Source: an uncultured Clostridia bacterium
Lineage (GTDB): Bacteria; Bacillota; Clostridia; TANB77; CAG-508
NCBI GenBank assembly: GCA_947649935.1
Contig: CANSTR010000003.1
Coordinates: 1-64,000 of the forward strand
Reading direction: 5' to 3'
DNA: 64,000 nucleotides
The translations under genes were made by a program, and so were the position numbers. This document shows, one piece after another, positions 19,412 to 30,812 of the stretch; the first letter of the stretch is position 1, and each line of letters starts with the position of its first letter. Below the pieces are notes generated by a model. It was not told where the DNA came from, ran no database searches, and worked only from the letters and a program-made list of their open reading frames with translations.

Positions 19412-21252
19412 TACTGCTCAAACTGCGAATTATACAACTGCGCATACGCTCCTTGTTTTTGTAGCAAAGCCTCATGATTTCCCTGCTCAATGATATTGCC
19501 TTCTTGCATCACCAAAATCAAATCCGCATTTTTGATGGTCGACAATCGATGCGCAATAATGAATGACGTCCTGCCTTCTGTCAACTTATCCATGGCGCTT
19601 TGCACAACTTCCTCTGTTCTGGTATCCACATTCGAAGTCGCCTCATCCAAAATCAAAAACGGCGCATCTTGAATCATGCCTCGCGCAATGGTAAGTAGCT
19701 GTCTTTGCCCAGCAGACACGCTATCATTTTCCTCAATCTCAGACTGATAGCCCTGTGGCAATGTTTTGATAAAATGATGCAAACCAACTTCTTTGCAAAC
19801 TTCTTGCACCTTTTCATCGCTCACATTTTCCTGATTGTAAACAATATTTTCTTTAACCGTTCCGCCAAACAGCCATGTATCCTGCAAAACCATAGTAAAC
19901 AAATCATGAATATTTTCTCTGGTCAACTCTTTTGTCGAAACGCCGTCAATTTTGATATCGCCTGAATTGATTTCATAGAACTTCATCAGCAAATTCACCA
20001 TCGTTGTTTTTCCAGCCCCAGTCGGTCCTACAATGGCGATTTTTTGCCCTGGCTCGGCAGTCGCTGTAAAATTCTTGATGGTCGGTTGGTCATTGTTGTC
20101 ATATTGAAAAACCACATTTTGAAATTCTATTTTCCCTTTTACTTCTTCTTTTTTCAACGTTTTCATAATTTGTGATTGTTCTTCCATTTCTTCTTCATCC
20201 ATCAACTCAAAAACTCGCTCACTCGCTGCAGCAGTCGATTGCAACGAAGTCATCGCTTGGGCGATTTGGGAAAGCGGATTGGTAAACATACGAACATAAC
20301 TAATAAACGCAATAATCACGCCAAATGAAATCATATCATTCATCGTAAGAAGTGCCCCAACAATGCAAACTGCAACATAGCCAAAATTTCCAATAAATCC
20401 CATCATCGGTTGCATCAAACCGGACAAAAATTGGCTCTTTTGATTGCTTTCGCACACCCTGTGGTTCAATTCATCAAACTTTTTATCTGCCTCTTTTTTG
20501 CCATTGTAAACTTTCACGACATTCAAGCCAGAATAAATCTCTTCAATGTGCCCATTCAAATTTCCCAATTCCACCTGTTTTTGCACGAAATATTTTTGCG
20601 ACTTTTTCAAAATAAATGACATTCCCATAAAACCAATCAAACTCGATAAAATGGCCGTTAACGCCAAAATCCAGTTGGTGTAAAACATCATAATAAGCGT
20701 GCCTAGAAAAAGCGTCACGCTGCTTACCAAGGTAGACAAAGACTGGTTCATCGATTGTGCAATCATATCCACATCATTCGTCACTCTGGATAAAATATCG
20801 CCTGATTGATGTTGGTCAAAATATTTCAATGGCAACTGGTTGATTTTGGTCGAAATGCGCCTTCTCAAACTGCGTGCAAAACGATTGGCAACAATTGTCA
20901 TGCCGATTCCTTCAATGTAAGAAAACAATGCACTACTCAAATACAATAGCAACAAGAATAACGCAATTCTTTGGATAGCAATTATATCCATGGATGCCTG
21001 CTGAATCCCAGCTGAAATTAAATTCGTCATTTCTGACAATTGATTTGGTGCAAAAATGGATAACACAGAGCCCAGTGCTGCTAAAACCAATGCTACCATC
21101 AACCAAACTTTATATTTTTGCAATTCTTTGACAAGTCTTACCATGGCTGATTTAAAATTTTTCGGTTTCTCCCCCATTCCACCTCTCATGCCAGGACCTC
21201 GCATTCCGCCTGGTCTTCTTGGAGTTTGTACTCGATTATTTTCATTTTGCAT
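19411..21252 (-). CDS. ABC exporter ATPase/permease (heterodimer subunit)
   Basis: GPTGAGKTT, SAGQRQLLTIARGMIQDAPFLILDEATSNVD. Confidence 0.93.
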   Translation of the reverse strand: MQNENNRVQTPRRPGGMRGPGMRGGMGEKPKNFKSAMVRLVKELQKYKVWLMVALVLAALGSVLSIFAPNQLSEMTNLISAGIQQASMDIIAIQRIALFLLLLYLSSALFSYIEGIGMTIVANRFARSLRRRISTKINQLPLKYFDQHQSGDILSRVTNDVDMIAQSMNQSLSTLVSSVTLFLGTLIMMFYTNWILALTAILSSLIGFMGMSFILKKSQKYFVQKQVELGNLNGHIEEIYSGLNVVKVYNGKKEADKKFDELNHRVCESNQKSQFLSGLMQPMMGFIGNFGYVAVCIVGALLTMNDMISFGVIIAFISYVRMFTNPLSQIAQAMTSLQSTAAASERVFELMDEEEMEEQSQIMKTLKKEEVKGKIEFQNVVFQYDNNDQPTIKNFTATAEPGQKIAIVGPTGAGKTTMVNLLMKFYEINSGDIKIDGVSTKELTRENIHDLFTMVLQDTWLFGGTVKENIVYNQENVSDEKVQEVCKEVGLHHFIKTLPQGYQSEIEENDSVSAGQRQLLTIARGMIQDAPFLILDEATSNVDTRTEEVVQSAMDKLTEGRTSFIIAHRLSTIKNADLILVMQEGNIIEQGNHEALLQKQGAYAQLYNSQFEQ

Positions 21253-23008
21253 TTTCCAATTCCTCCTTTGTCAATTGTGATAATGCGATTTGTTTGTATT
21301 CTTCGCATTGTTTCAATAATTCTTGATGCGTTCCTTGCCCAACGCATTTTCCTTCGCTTAGCACAATGATTTTATCAGCATTCATAATGGTTCCAATTCT
21401 TTGAGCAACGATTAAAGTCGTGGCATCTTTGGTATATTTTTTCAATTCTTTTCGCAAAACATGGTCTGTTTTATAATCCAACGCGGAAAAACTATCATCA
21501 AAAATATAAATCTCTGGATTTCTTGCAATGGCTCTTGCAATCGACAATCTCTGCTTTTGCCCACCAGAAACATTGGTTCCACCTGACGCCAAATGCGTAT
21601 CATATTGCTGTTCCATTTTTTCGACAAATTCCTGTGCTTGCGCAACCGCAATCGCCTCTTTTATCGCGTCTTCTGTCTTGTCGCCTTTTCCATTATCGCC
21701 ATATGCCACATTTTCCGTAACGGTTCCATTAAAAATTACCGCTTTTTGTGGCACATAACCGATTTTGTTGTACAACGCCTCTTGCTTATATTCTTTCACA
21801 TTGATGCCGTCCACCAAAATTTCGCCATCTGTTGCATCATAAAATCTTGGCACCAAATTAATCAAAGTCGATTTTCCACTTCCTGTCGAACCAATAAAGG
21901 CAACCGTTTCACCTTGTTTTGCCTCAAACGAAATATTCTCGAGCAAATATTCATCTGCATCTGGATATTTGAACGAAACATTTTTAAAAACAACGGTCCC
22001 TTTTTCGTTTGTTTGCGCGTTTTCCAAAGTGCCGTCCAAAACAGTAATTTGCGTATCCAACACTTCATTGATACGATTGGCTGAAATTTGCGCACGTGGC
22101 AAAATCATAAAAATCATCGCAAGCATCAAAAAGGACATAATTACTTGCATCGCATACGAACTAAATACGACCATGTCACCAAACAAAACCAATTTATCTG
22201 CCATGACAGCATCTCTGATTAAGTAAGCGCCCACAAAATAAATCGCTAACGTCAACCCAAACATAATCAAATACATCACTGGTTGCATGATTGCCATTTT
22301 CTTTTGGTTGAACAATTGCAAATTCGTCAATTCTTGGTTTGTGTTTTCGAATTTATCTTCCTGATATTTTTCTGCATTGAATGCACGAACCACGCGAATT
22401 CCTGTCAAGTTTTCTCGCATCAAGCCATTCACGCGGTCAATGGCTTTTTGTACTAATTTAAATCTTGGCATAACCAGCGAAATTAAAATGCCAATCACGC
22501 TCATCAAAATTACGACGGCAAGACCTGTTAGCGCGCTCCATTGCCAACTTTTGTGCAAAATTTTGGTAATCGCCCAAATGGCTGTAATCGGCGCTTTGAG
22601 CAAAAGCTGTAAGCCCATGGCAATGAGCATTTCCACTTGTGTCACGTCATTCGTTGTTCTTGTAATTAAACTGCTTGTCGAGAAGTGTTTGACTTCCTGC
22701 ATCGACAAATTTCCAATTTTGTCAAAGATTTTTTTCCTAATATTCATCGAAAATTGGGAAGCAACTTTGGAGGCTAAATAGCCTGTAAAAACCGCTGATA
22801 CCAAGCTTCCCAAAGCACACAAAAGCATATACGCTCCTTGTGTTAAAATGTCACGCATTTGGCTTCCTTGTGTTTGAACAAGTATGGTGATGTTTGACAT
22901 GTAATCCGGCATTTTCAGTTCTAGCCAGACTTGGGCTAAAATGAAAATGAAACACATCATGACGAAAATCCATTGTCTTTTTCCTAAGTTTTTTAATAAT
23001 TTTAACAT
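21242..23008 (-). CDS. ABC exporter ATPase/permease (heterodimer subunit)
   Basis: GSTGSGKST, SGGQKQRLSIARAIARNPEIYIFDDSFSALD. Confidence 0.93.
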   Translation of the reverse strand: MLKLLKNLGKRQWIFVMMCFIFILAQVWLELKMPDYMSNITILVQTQGSQMRDILTQGAYMLLCALGSLVSAVFTGYLASKVASQFSMNIRKKIFDKIGNLSMQEVKHFSTSSLITRTTNDVTQVEMLIAMGLQLLLKAPITAIWAITKILHKSWQWSALTGLAVVILMSVIGILISLVMPRFKLVQKAIDRVNGLMRENLTGIRVVRAFNAEKYQEDKFENTNQELTNLQLFNQKKMAIMQPVMYLIMFGLTLAIYFVGAYLIRDAVMADKLVLFGDMVVFSSYAMQVIMSFLMLAMIFMILPRAQISANRINEVLDTQITVLDGTLENAQTNEKGTVVFKNVSFKYPDADEYLLENISFEAKQGETVAFIGSTGSGKSTLINLVPRFYDATDGEILVDGINVKEYKQEALYNKIGYVPQKAVIFNGTVTENVAYGDNGKGDKTEDAIKEAIAVAQAQEFVEKMEQQYDTHLASGGTNVSGGQKQRLSIARAIARNPEIYIFDDSFSALDYKTDHVLRKELKKYTKDATTLIVAQRIGTIMNADKIIVLSEGKCVGQGTHQELLKQCEEYKQIALSQLTKEELENAK

Positions 23009-23112
23009 GTTTGTTTCCTCCTTTTGTAAGGTTCCTTACAATTTTAAAATTTCCCATTTTTTGTATAAAAATCTTAAAAACAGTTATTGTTCTCAAAGCA
23101 TAGTATCTTTTG

Positions 23113-24471
23113 TTAATAACCTAAAAATATTTTGACGGAATAGCTCACAACCGTACCATTCCCACATTCTACTATAAATTCATATTGATTTTTTCCTTGT
23201 TCTAAGTAGAGTTCATCCCCTAAATTGACACAATAAAAGTGACGATTTTGATTTATCAAATCATAAACTTCATACATAACCATTTTCTTGCAGTTTCCAC
23301 CTTCTGCTATTAATTTAAAACTAGCATTTGCCTCAGCTTGAATCGTTTCATTTTCGGAAAGATTGATTTTATTTCCATCTGCCCATTCTAAAAATAATTG
23401 GGGTTTTTCTAATTCACCATAGGAAGTTGGATACAATGTAATTAACAAAATGATTCCAATAATGAGTGTTATCGCAAACATAAAAATAGGATGTTTTTCA
23501 AAAAATTCTTTTTCATTGATGGCTTGCATTCTAGTACGAAGTTTAATTTTTTGCCCAATCGAAAATTTCTTTTTTTGTCCTAAAAAACCTAATATTGCTA
23601 TTTTATTTCCTCTACTAATCTCATATACCTTTAAAAGTAAATTATTATAATCTCTTTCCTTGACTTTTTTAATCTTTTTTAAAGCCAATACATCTGTTGC
23701 TGCTTCCAAATCTAATTGCATAAATTGCAATAATATCGTATCAATTGGATTAAACCAATACAATGCATCTGCTATCACAATCACAAAATGAATCACCATA
23801 TCTTTTCTCTTATAATGGGAAAGTTCATGCATGATAACACATTTGAGTTCGTCATCACTTAATTGAAGAGTTTCTGGTGTCATAAAAAGTTTCAATTTAA
23901 AAAGCCCATTAATAGCTGGTTCATGCACAATATCTTGTTCAATCACTTCAATGTTTCGTTTTATGTTTAATTTCTTTTTACACACTTCCACAATAGCATA
24001 AATTCTTTCATCTGCCTTTGGACAATAACGAATTTCATACCACACATAAATTTGTCCTGCTATGGCATACAATAGTTTTAAAATGCCCACAATAAACAAA
24101 ATCGGAAACAAGCATTTCGAAATAATATTTTTATTTTGATTCGTATTCTCAAAAATTTTGCCTCTCATTTCATCGTATACTTTTGCTTCATCTTCCTCTC
24201 CCATCAAGCTTAACACATCATTCGAATATTGCTTACTTTCTGGCCTAATCCAACGCATATCAATCCAACGATAAATACTGTGTGGACTTGGAATTGTTAC
24301 TGGAAAAATTAACACAACAATAAAAATAAGCCAAGTCATCAGTTTTGCTCTTGGCTCCCATTTTTTGCATGTTATCACTCTAAATAGCAATATTGCAATT
24401 CCAATCACCATGGCAATGATTGAATTGTACAATAATTGATAACCAAAATTTGTGATAAAATTTTGCAACAT
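23113..24471 (-). CDS. M56/BlaR1-family peptidase
   Basis: CVIMHELSHYKRKDMVIH zinc motif and N-terminal TM segments. Confidence 0.88.
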   Translation of the reverse strand: MLQNFITNFGYQLLYNSIIAMVIGIAILLFRVITCKKWEPRAKLMTWLIFIVVLIFPVTIPSPHSIYRWIDMRWIRPESKQYSNDVLSLMGEEDEAKVYDEMRGKIFENTNQNKNIISKCLFPILFIVGILKLLYAIAGQIYVWYEIRYCPKADERIYAIVEVCKKKLNIKRNIEVIEQDIVHEPAINGLFKLKLFMTPETLQLSDDELKCVIMHELSHYKRKDMVIHFVIVIADALYWFNPIDTILLQFMQLDLEAATDVLALKKIKKVKERDYNNLLLKVYEISRGNKIAILGFLGQKKKFSIGQKIKLRTRMQAINEKEFFEKHPIFMFAITLIIGIILLITLYPTSYGELEKPQLFLEWADGNKINLSENETIQAEANASFKLIAEGGNCKKMVMYEVYDLINQNRHFYCVNLGDELYLEQGKNQYEFIVECGNGTVVSYSVKIFLGY

Positions 24472-24495
24472 TTTTTGCTCCGTTTCTTACTACTT

Positions 24496-25827
24496 TTAAA
24501 AATATTGATATTTTTTTCGATTGCCAATCAAAAATAAACTACTTACGATTAATGCCAAAATTTCTGCTACAACAACCGCTAACCAAATTCCATTTAAGCC
24601 CCAAATCATTGGCAAAACCAATATCATCGTGATTTCAAAAACTAATGTTCTCAAAAATGAAATGGCTGCTGAAACAAATCCATTGTTTAATGCGGTAAAG
24701 AAAGAAGAGGCAAATAAATTAATTCCGCTAATTAAGTAGGAAATTGCAAATAGTCGAATCGCATTTGTCGTCAGTTCCAATAGTTCCGCATCATAGCTGA
24801 CAAAAATGCTGGCAAGTGGTTTTGCCAAAATTTCAGCCAAAGTTGTCATGATAAAGGATGTGATAACTAGCATTTTCAAACTTTTACTTAAAATACTTTT
24901 TAGTTCTTCTTTGTTTTCTGCACCATAATGATAACCTACAATCGGCGCGGTTCCTACGGAATAGCCGAGATACGTTCCGACAAAAATAAAGCCCACATAC
25001 ATGATGATTCCATATGCCACAACTCCATTGGAACCTGCATATTTCATCAATTGAAAATTATACAGCATGTTCACAAGTGACATCGAAAGATTGCTGACCA
25101 TTTCAGAGGAACCATTGCTACATGCCATCAAAATTGGTTTCAACTCAAATCTCGTTTTTACTAATTTTAATTTGCTATGATTGTTGCGCAAAAAATAAAC
25201 AAACGGAACAATCACACCAACCATCTGGCTGATTCCCGTTGCTAATGCTGCTCCAAAAATTCCTAATTGAAAAACATAAATCAATAAAAAATCTAATAGC
25301 ATGTTTAACACGCCTGATACAATCGAAATTGCCAGTCCCATTTGTGGCTTTTCTGCCACCACTAAAAAACTTTGAAAACTATTTTGCAACAAAAATGGTG
25401 TTAAGGCAATCATTAATGTTTTGCCATAAGTGACGCAGTTTTGAATCATATCGCCTTCTGCGCCTAGCAACATGGAAATTGGTCTGATTAAAAAAACTCC
25501 TGCTATGGATAAAATAACGCCAATAACAAGCAATAAATAAATTAGCATGGAAAAATATTCGTTGGCTTTTTTGATTTTTCCTTCTCCGATTGTTTTTGAA
25601 ACAAGAGCACTTCCTCCTGTTCCAATCATAAAACCAATTGAGCCTAAAATCATAATGGCTGGCATGATTAAATTAACAGCTGCAAATGCATCACTTCCTA
25701 CACAATTTGACACAAATATGCCATCTACTACTCCGTAAATGGATGTAAAAATCATCATAATTATAGTTGGCATGGTAAATTTGATTAGTTTTTTATACGT
25801 AAAATGCTCCGATAATTGTATGTTCAT
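24496..25827 (-). CDS. MATE family efflux transporter
   Basis: PTIIMMIFTSIYGVVDGIFVSNCVGSDAFAAVNLIMP... Confidence 0.92.
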   Translation of the reverse strand: MNIQLSEHFTYKKLIKFTMPTIIMMIFTSIYGVVDGIFVSNCVGSDAFAAVNLIMPAIMILGSIGFMIGTGGSALVSKTIGEGKIKKANEYFSMLIYLLLVIGVILSIAGVFLIRPISMLLGAEGDMIQNCVTYGKTLMIALTPFLLQNSFQSFLVVAEKPQMGLAISIVSGVLNMLLDFLLIYVFQLGIFGAALATGISQMVGVIVPFVYFLRNNHSKLKLVKTRFELKPILMACSNGSSEMVSNLSMSLVNMLYNFQLMKYAGSNGVVAYGIIMYVGFIFVGTYLGYSVGTAPIVGYHYGAENKEELKSILSKSLKMLVITSFIMTTLAEILAKPLASIFVSYDAELLELTTNAIRLFAISYLISGINLFASSFFTALNNGFVSAAISFLRTLVFEITMILVLPMIWGLNGIWLAVVVAEILALIVSSLFLIGNRKKYQYF

Positions 25828-25920
25828 TTCTTCTGTTTTTTCTCCTTTTTCTAAAGTTAAGTAATATTTATCTTATTACACTTTTTTCATATTGTCAATA
25901 GTTTTTGGGAGAAAAAACAT

Positions 25921-26154
25921 TTAGGAAAGGAGACTTTTTATGAAATCGGTCATGTTTTTTACCGTTCTCCAAGTGCTTGGTTCAACTTGTGTTGGTTGAA
26001 TTTCTATGTCAAATTCTTCCTCTAATGCTGTTATTAATTCAATAAAAGCTAAAGAGTCTAGAATTTCATTTTCGAGTAAATCCATTTCTCTATTTTCTTT
26101 TAATTCTTGATAGCCTGTTAAATTTTCGATGATTTCTATAATTTTTTCTTCCAT
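25921..26154 (-). CDS. dltC: D-alanyl carrier protein-like ACP
   Basis: LTGYQELKENREMDLLENEILDSLAFIELITALEEEFDIEI, phosphopantetheine DS; downstream of the DltA-like ligase. Confidence 0.72.
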   Translation of the reverse strand: MEEKIIEIIENLTGYQELKENREMDLLENEILDSLAFIELITALEEEFDIEIQPTQVEPSTWRTVKNMTDFIKSLLS

Positions 26155-26155
26155 T

Positions 26156-27599
26156 TTAAAATTCCTCCAAAAGCTTTTTTTCGTCACATTTTCCATTTGA
26201 ATTTAAAGGAAAATTAGAAACGATTTTTATTTTTGGGCACATGTATTCTGGTATTCTTTTTTGCAGGTCTTTCCTAATTTCAATAGGCGTTTTTGTTACA
26301 TTTTCTTTTAGACTTACAAAGGCTAAAAGATTTAAAATTTTGTCTTCTTGGTTTTTGTTTGCAACTGCTACCGCTTTATCAATATAGCTTAACTTCTGCA
26401 AATTTGTTTCAATATCCGTTAGTTCCATTCTGTAACCTTTGAATTTGATTTGCTTGTCTTTTCTTGCTTTATAATATAAAATCCCATTTTTAATGTATCC
26501 TAAATCTCCTGTTAAATAGGCTTTTGTTCCGTGATACTCGAGAAAAGAATGATTTTCCAGTTTTTCGACATAGCCATCTGCCACACTGGCTCCTGCAATT
26601 AGGATTTCTCCAATTTCTCCTTCTGGTAATTGATTTTTTTGTTCATCTACAATATCAATCTGAACATCTTTTTTGGGGATTCCAATTGGCAGAATTTCAT
26701 CCTGAAGCATTTTTTCGTCAACTTCAATGCTGGTTACTGCAAACGTGCATTCTGTTGGTCCGTAGCAATTGATGATTCGTAAAGAATCAAATTTTTCCTG
26801 TAATTTATGTACTGTTGATTTTAACAATTTTTCGCCACAAAATAGAATCGTTTGCAAAGTTGGCATGAGCGTTTTTCCAAACAATTGGTCTAACAACAAC
26901 AAATCGACAAAAGATGGCGTAGCTACCATAAGATTTGCCCTACTCAATTTTAATTGCTCAAAAATTGGCTTAAAATCGAATCCGTGAAACATCGTGGATG
27001 ATACAATGCTCACTTCCACTTACCAAACTTAAATATAAATCTGCCACAGATAAATCAAAAGAAAAGTTGGCTTGATTGAGCACAACTCCTTTTTTTATTT
27101 TAGTGATATCTTTTAACCACTGAATACACGAATCAAGATTTTGATAAGTCACTTTGACGCCTTTGGGAACGCCTGTGGTTCCTGAGGTAAAAATAATATA
27201 AGCAATATCCTCTGGTTTCAAATGAATTTGTTCGATTTCCTGAAAATTTTCCTGGTTCATGATTTCATTGATTTTTGGTTTTGGTATATTTTTTCCGATG
27301 ATTAATGTAGGATGGACTTGGGCAATAATTTGCTTGACTCTTTCTTCCGGCATATTTTCGTCAATGGGAACATAGGCCATTCCAGCAAAAGAACATGCCA
27401 AAAAGGTTGCTTTCATATAAATTTCTTTATGCCCATACACAACAACTGGTCTTTTTTCTGTATTTTCTTTTAATAAAAACTCATAAAGATTGCATACGAA
27501 TTGATAGAATTGTTGATAGGAATAGCTTTCTCCATTTACCGTATAGGCTTTATCTTCGGCTTTTTCTTTTAAAATAATTAATATTTCATCTAAAATCAT
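26156..27599 (-). CDS. AMP-binding ligase (DltA-like), requires +1 frameshift at CGG (26982-26984)
   Basis: IIFTSGTTGVPKGVKVTY...LSLVSGSEHCIIHDVS|CGG; +1 gives GFDFKPIFEQLKLSRANLMVATPSFVDLL...INCYGPTECTFAVT. Confidence 0.88.
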
Positions 27600-28439
27600 A
27601 CCGTCTCCCTAATTTCTTCCTTTGGTATTAAATCATAATCATACATTACTTGCGAATGATTATCTAATATCAATTCTTTTTTGATTTCTTGTTTGGTTTC
27701 CTTATCTGTCATAATTCGATATACTTTGCTATTTCGATAAAAAATACCATCTTCCTCTTTGACATAATGATTGTCTTCTTCCACGATTTTGTATTTTTCT
27801 GTCAATGGAACAGTGCTTCTAATTTCTCCATATAAAAATGTATCATCCAACCAAATTCTTATCTGAACGGGATATTCAGTAGTATTTTTAAATCTGTAAT
27901 CCAATGCTTTATAACTAATTGATGTTCCAGTACCAAAAGGCACTCTTCTTTTGACATCAGGAAACAAAGCATCTGAATGATGATGCAATTCTGTAACCGT
28001 AAGTGGCGTGTGCAGTACGAGCCAATGAATCATATTTGCCATTTGGCATAAGCCTCCGCCAACTCCTTTTTTCATTTGACGATTACTAATGACTAATCCC
28101 TCCAAGTAACCTTTCCTTTTTGTTGCATTTCCTACTAAATTCCAAAAGGAAAATTCTTCTCCCGGATTTACGATGATGCCATCTATTTTTCGACTTGCTA
28201 ATCCGCAAGTTTTTCACTTTATTTTTTTGCAATTGCATATCTACTCCATGCAATTTTCGAAGCAACAGTTTGGTGTCACCTTTCCAAATATATTCGAAAT
28301 TTTCTTTGTTTCTTTTTTTAGCAAATTTTTTGCCTGCTTTAAAATCTGCCAAATCTTTCTTTTTTGCTTCTTTCCACAACGCTATTTGATAAGCAATTGG
28401 TCCATATTCACAAAACAATTTTCTTCCCATTTCAAACAA
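27596..28439 (-). CDS. VanW family protein, requires +1 frameshift at CGG (28203-28205)
   Basis: QKNKVKNL|CGG; +1 gives GLASRKIDGIIVNPGEEFSFWNLVGNATKRKGYLEGLVISNRQMKKGVGGGLCQMANMIHW. Confidence 0.87.
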
Positions 28440-28602
28440 TCCTTTTTATCTATTAACTAATTCTATTATAGCATAAAATTCTTTTCTTTGCAATATTGCA
28501 TAGATGCTTTTAGTAAACTATTAACTGATAAATAGAAAATATAAATTGACAGGTATATTTCTTTTTTTTCTTGGGTAGAATTCCTGTGACCAGGAGGTAC
28601 TT

Positions 28603-29325
28603 ATGAAAAAATTTTGGATTGTTTTGTTTAGCATTTTAGGGATGATTTGTATTGGTATTTTTGGTGTTTCGTCCTCGCAAGGGAATGAGCAAAATGTGCA
28701 ACAACCGGAACCAGAAGTTTCTTACAATGTTGGCACTGTTACAGCAGAGAGTTTGAAAATTCGTTCTGGCTTGAGTACGCAAAATGAGTCAATCGGCTTG
28801 CTTTCCAAAGGAGATACCCTACATATTTATGGGAAAATCGATGATTGGTATATTGTTCGAACACAAAATAATTTGGTTGGCGCGGTTTATGCAGATTATG
28901 TGGAAGGTTCACATCAAGAAGAGGATGAAAATGCAGTTTTGCTTTCTCAAGAGGAACAAATCTTTTTGAATTTGATTAATAATCAGCGTATTCAGAATCA
29001 TTTGCCAGAATTTGAGTTGGATGAAAACTTGCTTAATATCGCTCGTCTGAAGGCGAATGACTTGGTGGAAAAAAATTATTTTTCACATGATTCTCCGACG
29101 TATGGCTCGATTTTTGATATGCTGAAAAACAACCAGATTGCGTATCACAAAGCAAGTGAAAATATTGCTCGAAATTTGAATGCAGAAAATGCGATTGCAA
29201 GTTTGATGAATTCGGAGGCGCATAAGAATAATATTTTGAGTCAGGATTTTACTGTGACTGGAATTGCTGTGGTGGATAGTTTGCAGTATGGGAAGATTTT
29301 TGTGGAGGTGTTTGTGGCGAACTAG
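28603..29325 (+). CDS. SH3b + CAP (SCP/PR1) domain secreted protein
   Basis: SLKIRSGLSTQNESIGLLSKGDTLHIYG; LINNQRIQNHLPEFELDENLLNIARLKANDLVEKNYFSHDSP. Confidence 0.88.
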   Translation: MKKFWIVLFSILGMICIGIFGVSSSQGNEQNVQQPEPEVSYNVGTVTAESLKIRSGLSTQNESIGLLSKGDTLHIYGKIDDWYIVRTQNNLVGAVYADYVEGSHQEEDENAVLLSQEEQIFLNLINNQRIQNHLPEFELDENLLNIARLKANDLVEKNYFSHDSPTYGSIFDMLKNNQIAYHKASENIARNLNAENAIASLMNSEAHKNNILSQDFTVTGIAVVDSLQYGKIFVEVFVAN

Positions 29326-29428
29326 GAGGAACGGGCTCTGCCCTTTCCTCCTAACCTCCTTTCCTGCAAGGGGACCATCGACTGGTCCCCTTGACCCTCC
29401 AGTCAACTCTGCTTGCAGATTATTTTTG
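29326..29428. repeat. GC-rich double hairpin between convergent genes
   Basis: aggaggaacgggctctgccctttcctcct and aaggggaccatcgactggtcccctt (10-bp perfect stem). Confidence 0.65.
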
Positions 29429-29483
29429 GCTCCGCTCGCTTTTGCTTGTGGCAACGCTCGCTGGTGGGGGGTTGTTTTCTTTT

Positions 29484-30797
29484 TTATTTTAATATTTTTA
29501 TAAGTTCTTCTACCGTTTGTTTTTCTTGTGTTTTTTGTTGCATGTTTTTTAGTGTGACAACGTTTTCTTGAATTTCGTTTTCGCCGATGATGCAGACGTA
29601 TGGGATGTTTTGCTTGTCGGCATATTTTAGTTTGGCTTTCATGTCTTTTTGGAAGTTAGAATATAAGTCTGTGTTTATGCCGCTATCGCGCAATTGTTTT
29701 GCTGTTTTTAGGGCAAAATTGCTACAATTTTCATCCATGGGAACGACCAATACTTTGGCTATTGAATGGTTACTAGCTTGCAAAAGGTTCATTTCTTTTA
29801 ATTGCGCAAATAATCTTGTTAAGCCAATCGAAATGCCTACGCCTTGGAATTTTCGGTCGGTATAATATTCGGTTAAGTTGTCATATCTTCCGCCTGAGCA
29901 AACGCTTCCGAGGTTGCGATATTCATCAAAAAACGTCTCGTAAACTGTTCCTGTGTAGTAATCTAAGCCTCTGGCGATTTTTAAATCAATTTTAAAATTT
30001 TCTTCTGGAATGCCAAATTCTGTGACGTATTTGGCTATTTTTTCTAATTCTGTCAGTCCACTGACAAAAGTTTCGTTCGCAATTTGCATGGATTTCAATT
30101 TCTCGATTTTTTCGCTCGTAGAGCCTGAAATTAAAATAAATTCGCAAATTTTGTCGATGTTATTTTGAGTGACTTCTAATTTTTCTAGTTCTTCACGCAT
30201 TGCTTTTTCGCCAATTTTATCGATTTTATCGATAATTCTCATGATTTCTACTTTTTTGTCCGCGATTTGCAATGCTTCAAAAAGCCCATTTAGAATTTTT
30301 CGGTTGTTAATACAAATCGTAAATTTCGCCAAATTCAATGATTGAAAAGCGGTATAAATAATGTTTACCATTTCGGCATCATTGATGATGTCCAGTTTAT
30401 CTGCGATGACGTCTACATCGCATTGATAAAATTCGCGAAATCTGCATTTTTGTGGTCTTTCGCCACGATAAACTTTTCCAATTTGGTAACGTTTAAACGG
30501 AAAAACAAGCTCGTTTTGGTAGATGGAAACGTATTTGGCAAACGGAACGGTTAAATCAAAACGAAGTGACAAATCATTGTCCCCTTTTTCAAAACGATAA
30601 ATTTGCTTCTCGGTTTCGCCGCCTGCTTTAGCAAGCAAAATTTCGGACAATTCCAAAATCGGCGTATCCAATGGCAAAAAGCCAAAACTTTCATACGCTT
30701 TTCGAATTTTGTCCACCATTTCATTAAACAAAATTTGGTCATTTGGCAACAACTCCAACGTTCCTGCCAAGGTTCTTGGTTTTACTTTATGACTCAT
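29484..30797 (-). CDS. hisS: Histidine--tRNA ligase
   Basis: FDLTVPFAKYVS, RYQIGKVYRGERPQKCRFREFYQCDVD, GLDYYTGTVYE. Confidence 0.93.
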   Translation of the reverse strand: MSHKVKPRTLAGTLELLPNDQILFNEMVDKIRKAYESFGFLPLDTPILELSEILLAKAGGETEKQIYRFEKGDNDLSLRFDLTVPFAKYVSIYQNELVFPFKRYQIGKVYRGERPQKCRFREFYQCDVDVIADKLDIINDAEMVNIIYTAFQSLNLAKFTICINNRKILNGLFEALQIADKKVEIMRIIDKIDKIGEKAMREELEKLEVTQNNIDKICEFILISGSTSEKIEKLKSMQIANETFVSGLTELEKIAKYVTEFGIPEENFKIDLKIARGLDYYTGTVYETFFDEYRNLGSVCSGGRYDNLTEYYTDRKFQGVGISIGLTRLFAQLKEMNLLQASNHSIAKVLVVPMDENCSNFALKTAKQLRDSGINTDLYSNFQKDMKAKLKYADKQNIPYVCIIGENEIQENVVTLKNMQQKTQEKQTVEELIKILK

Positions 30798-30812
30798 CTC
30801 TTTTCCTCCTTT

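Noticed and set aside
23113-24471. Complete BlaR1/BlaI beta-lactam sensor system
   Set aside because: No BlaI-type repressor or beta-lactamase adjacent; only the M56 protein is present.
12469-28439. Vancomycin-resistance cluster (VanZ, VanRS-like, VanW)
   Set aside because: Genes are scattered and no vanH/vanA/vanX ligase-dipeptidase genes are present.
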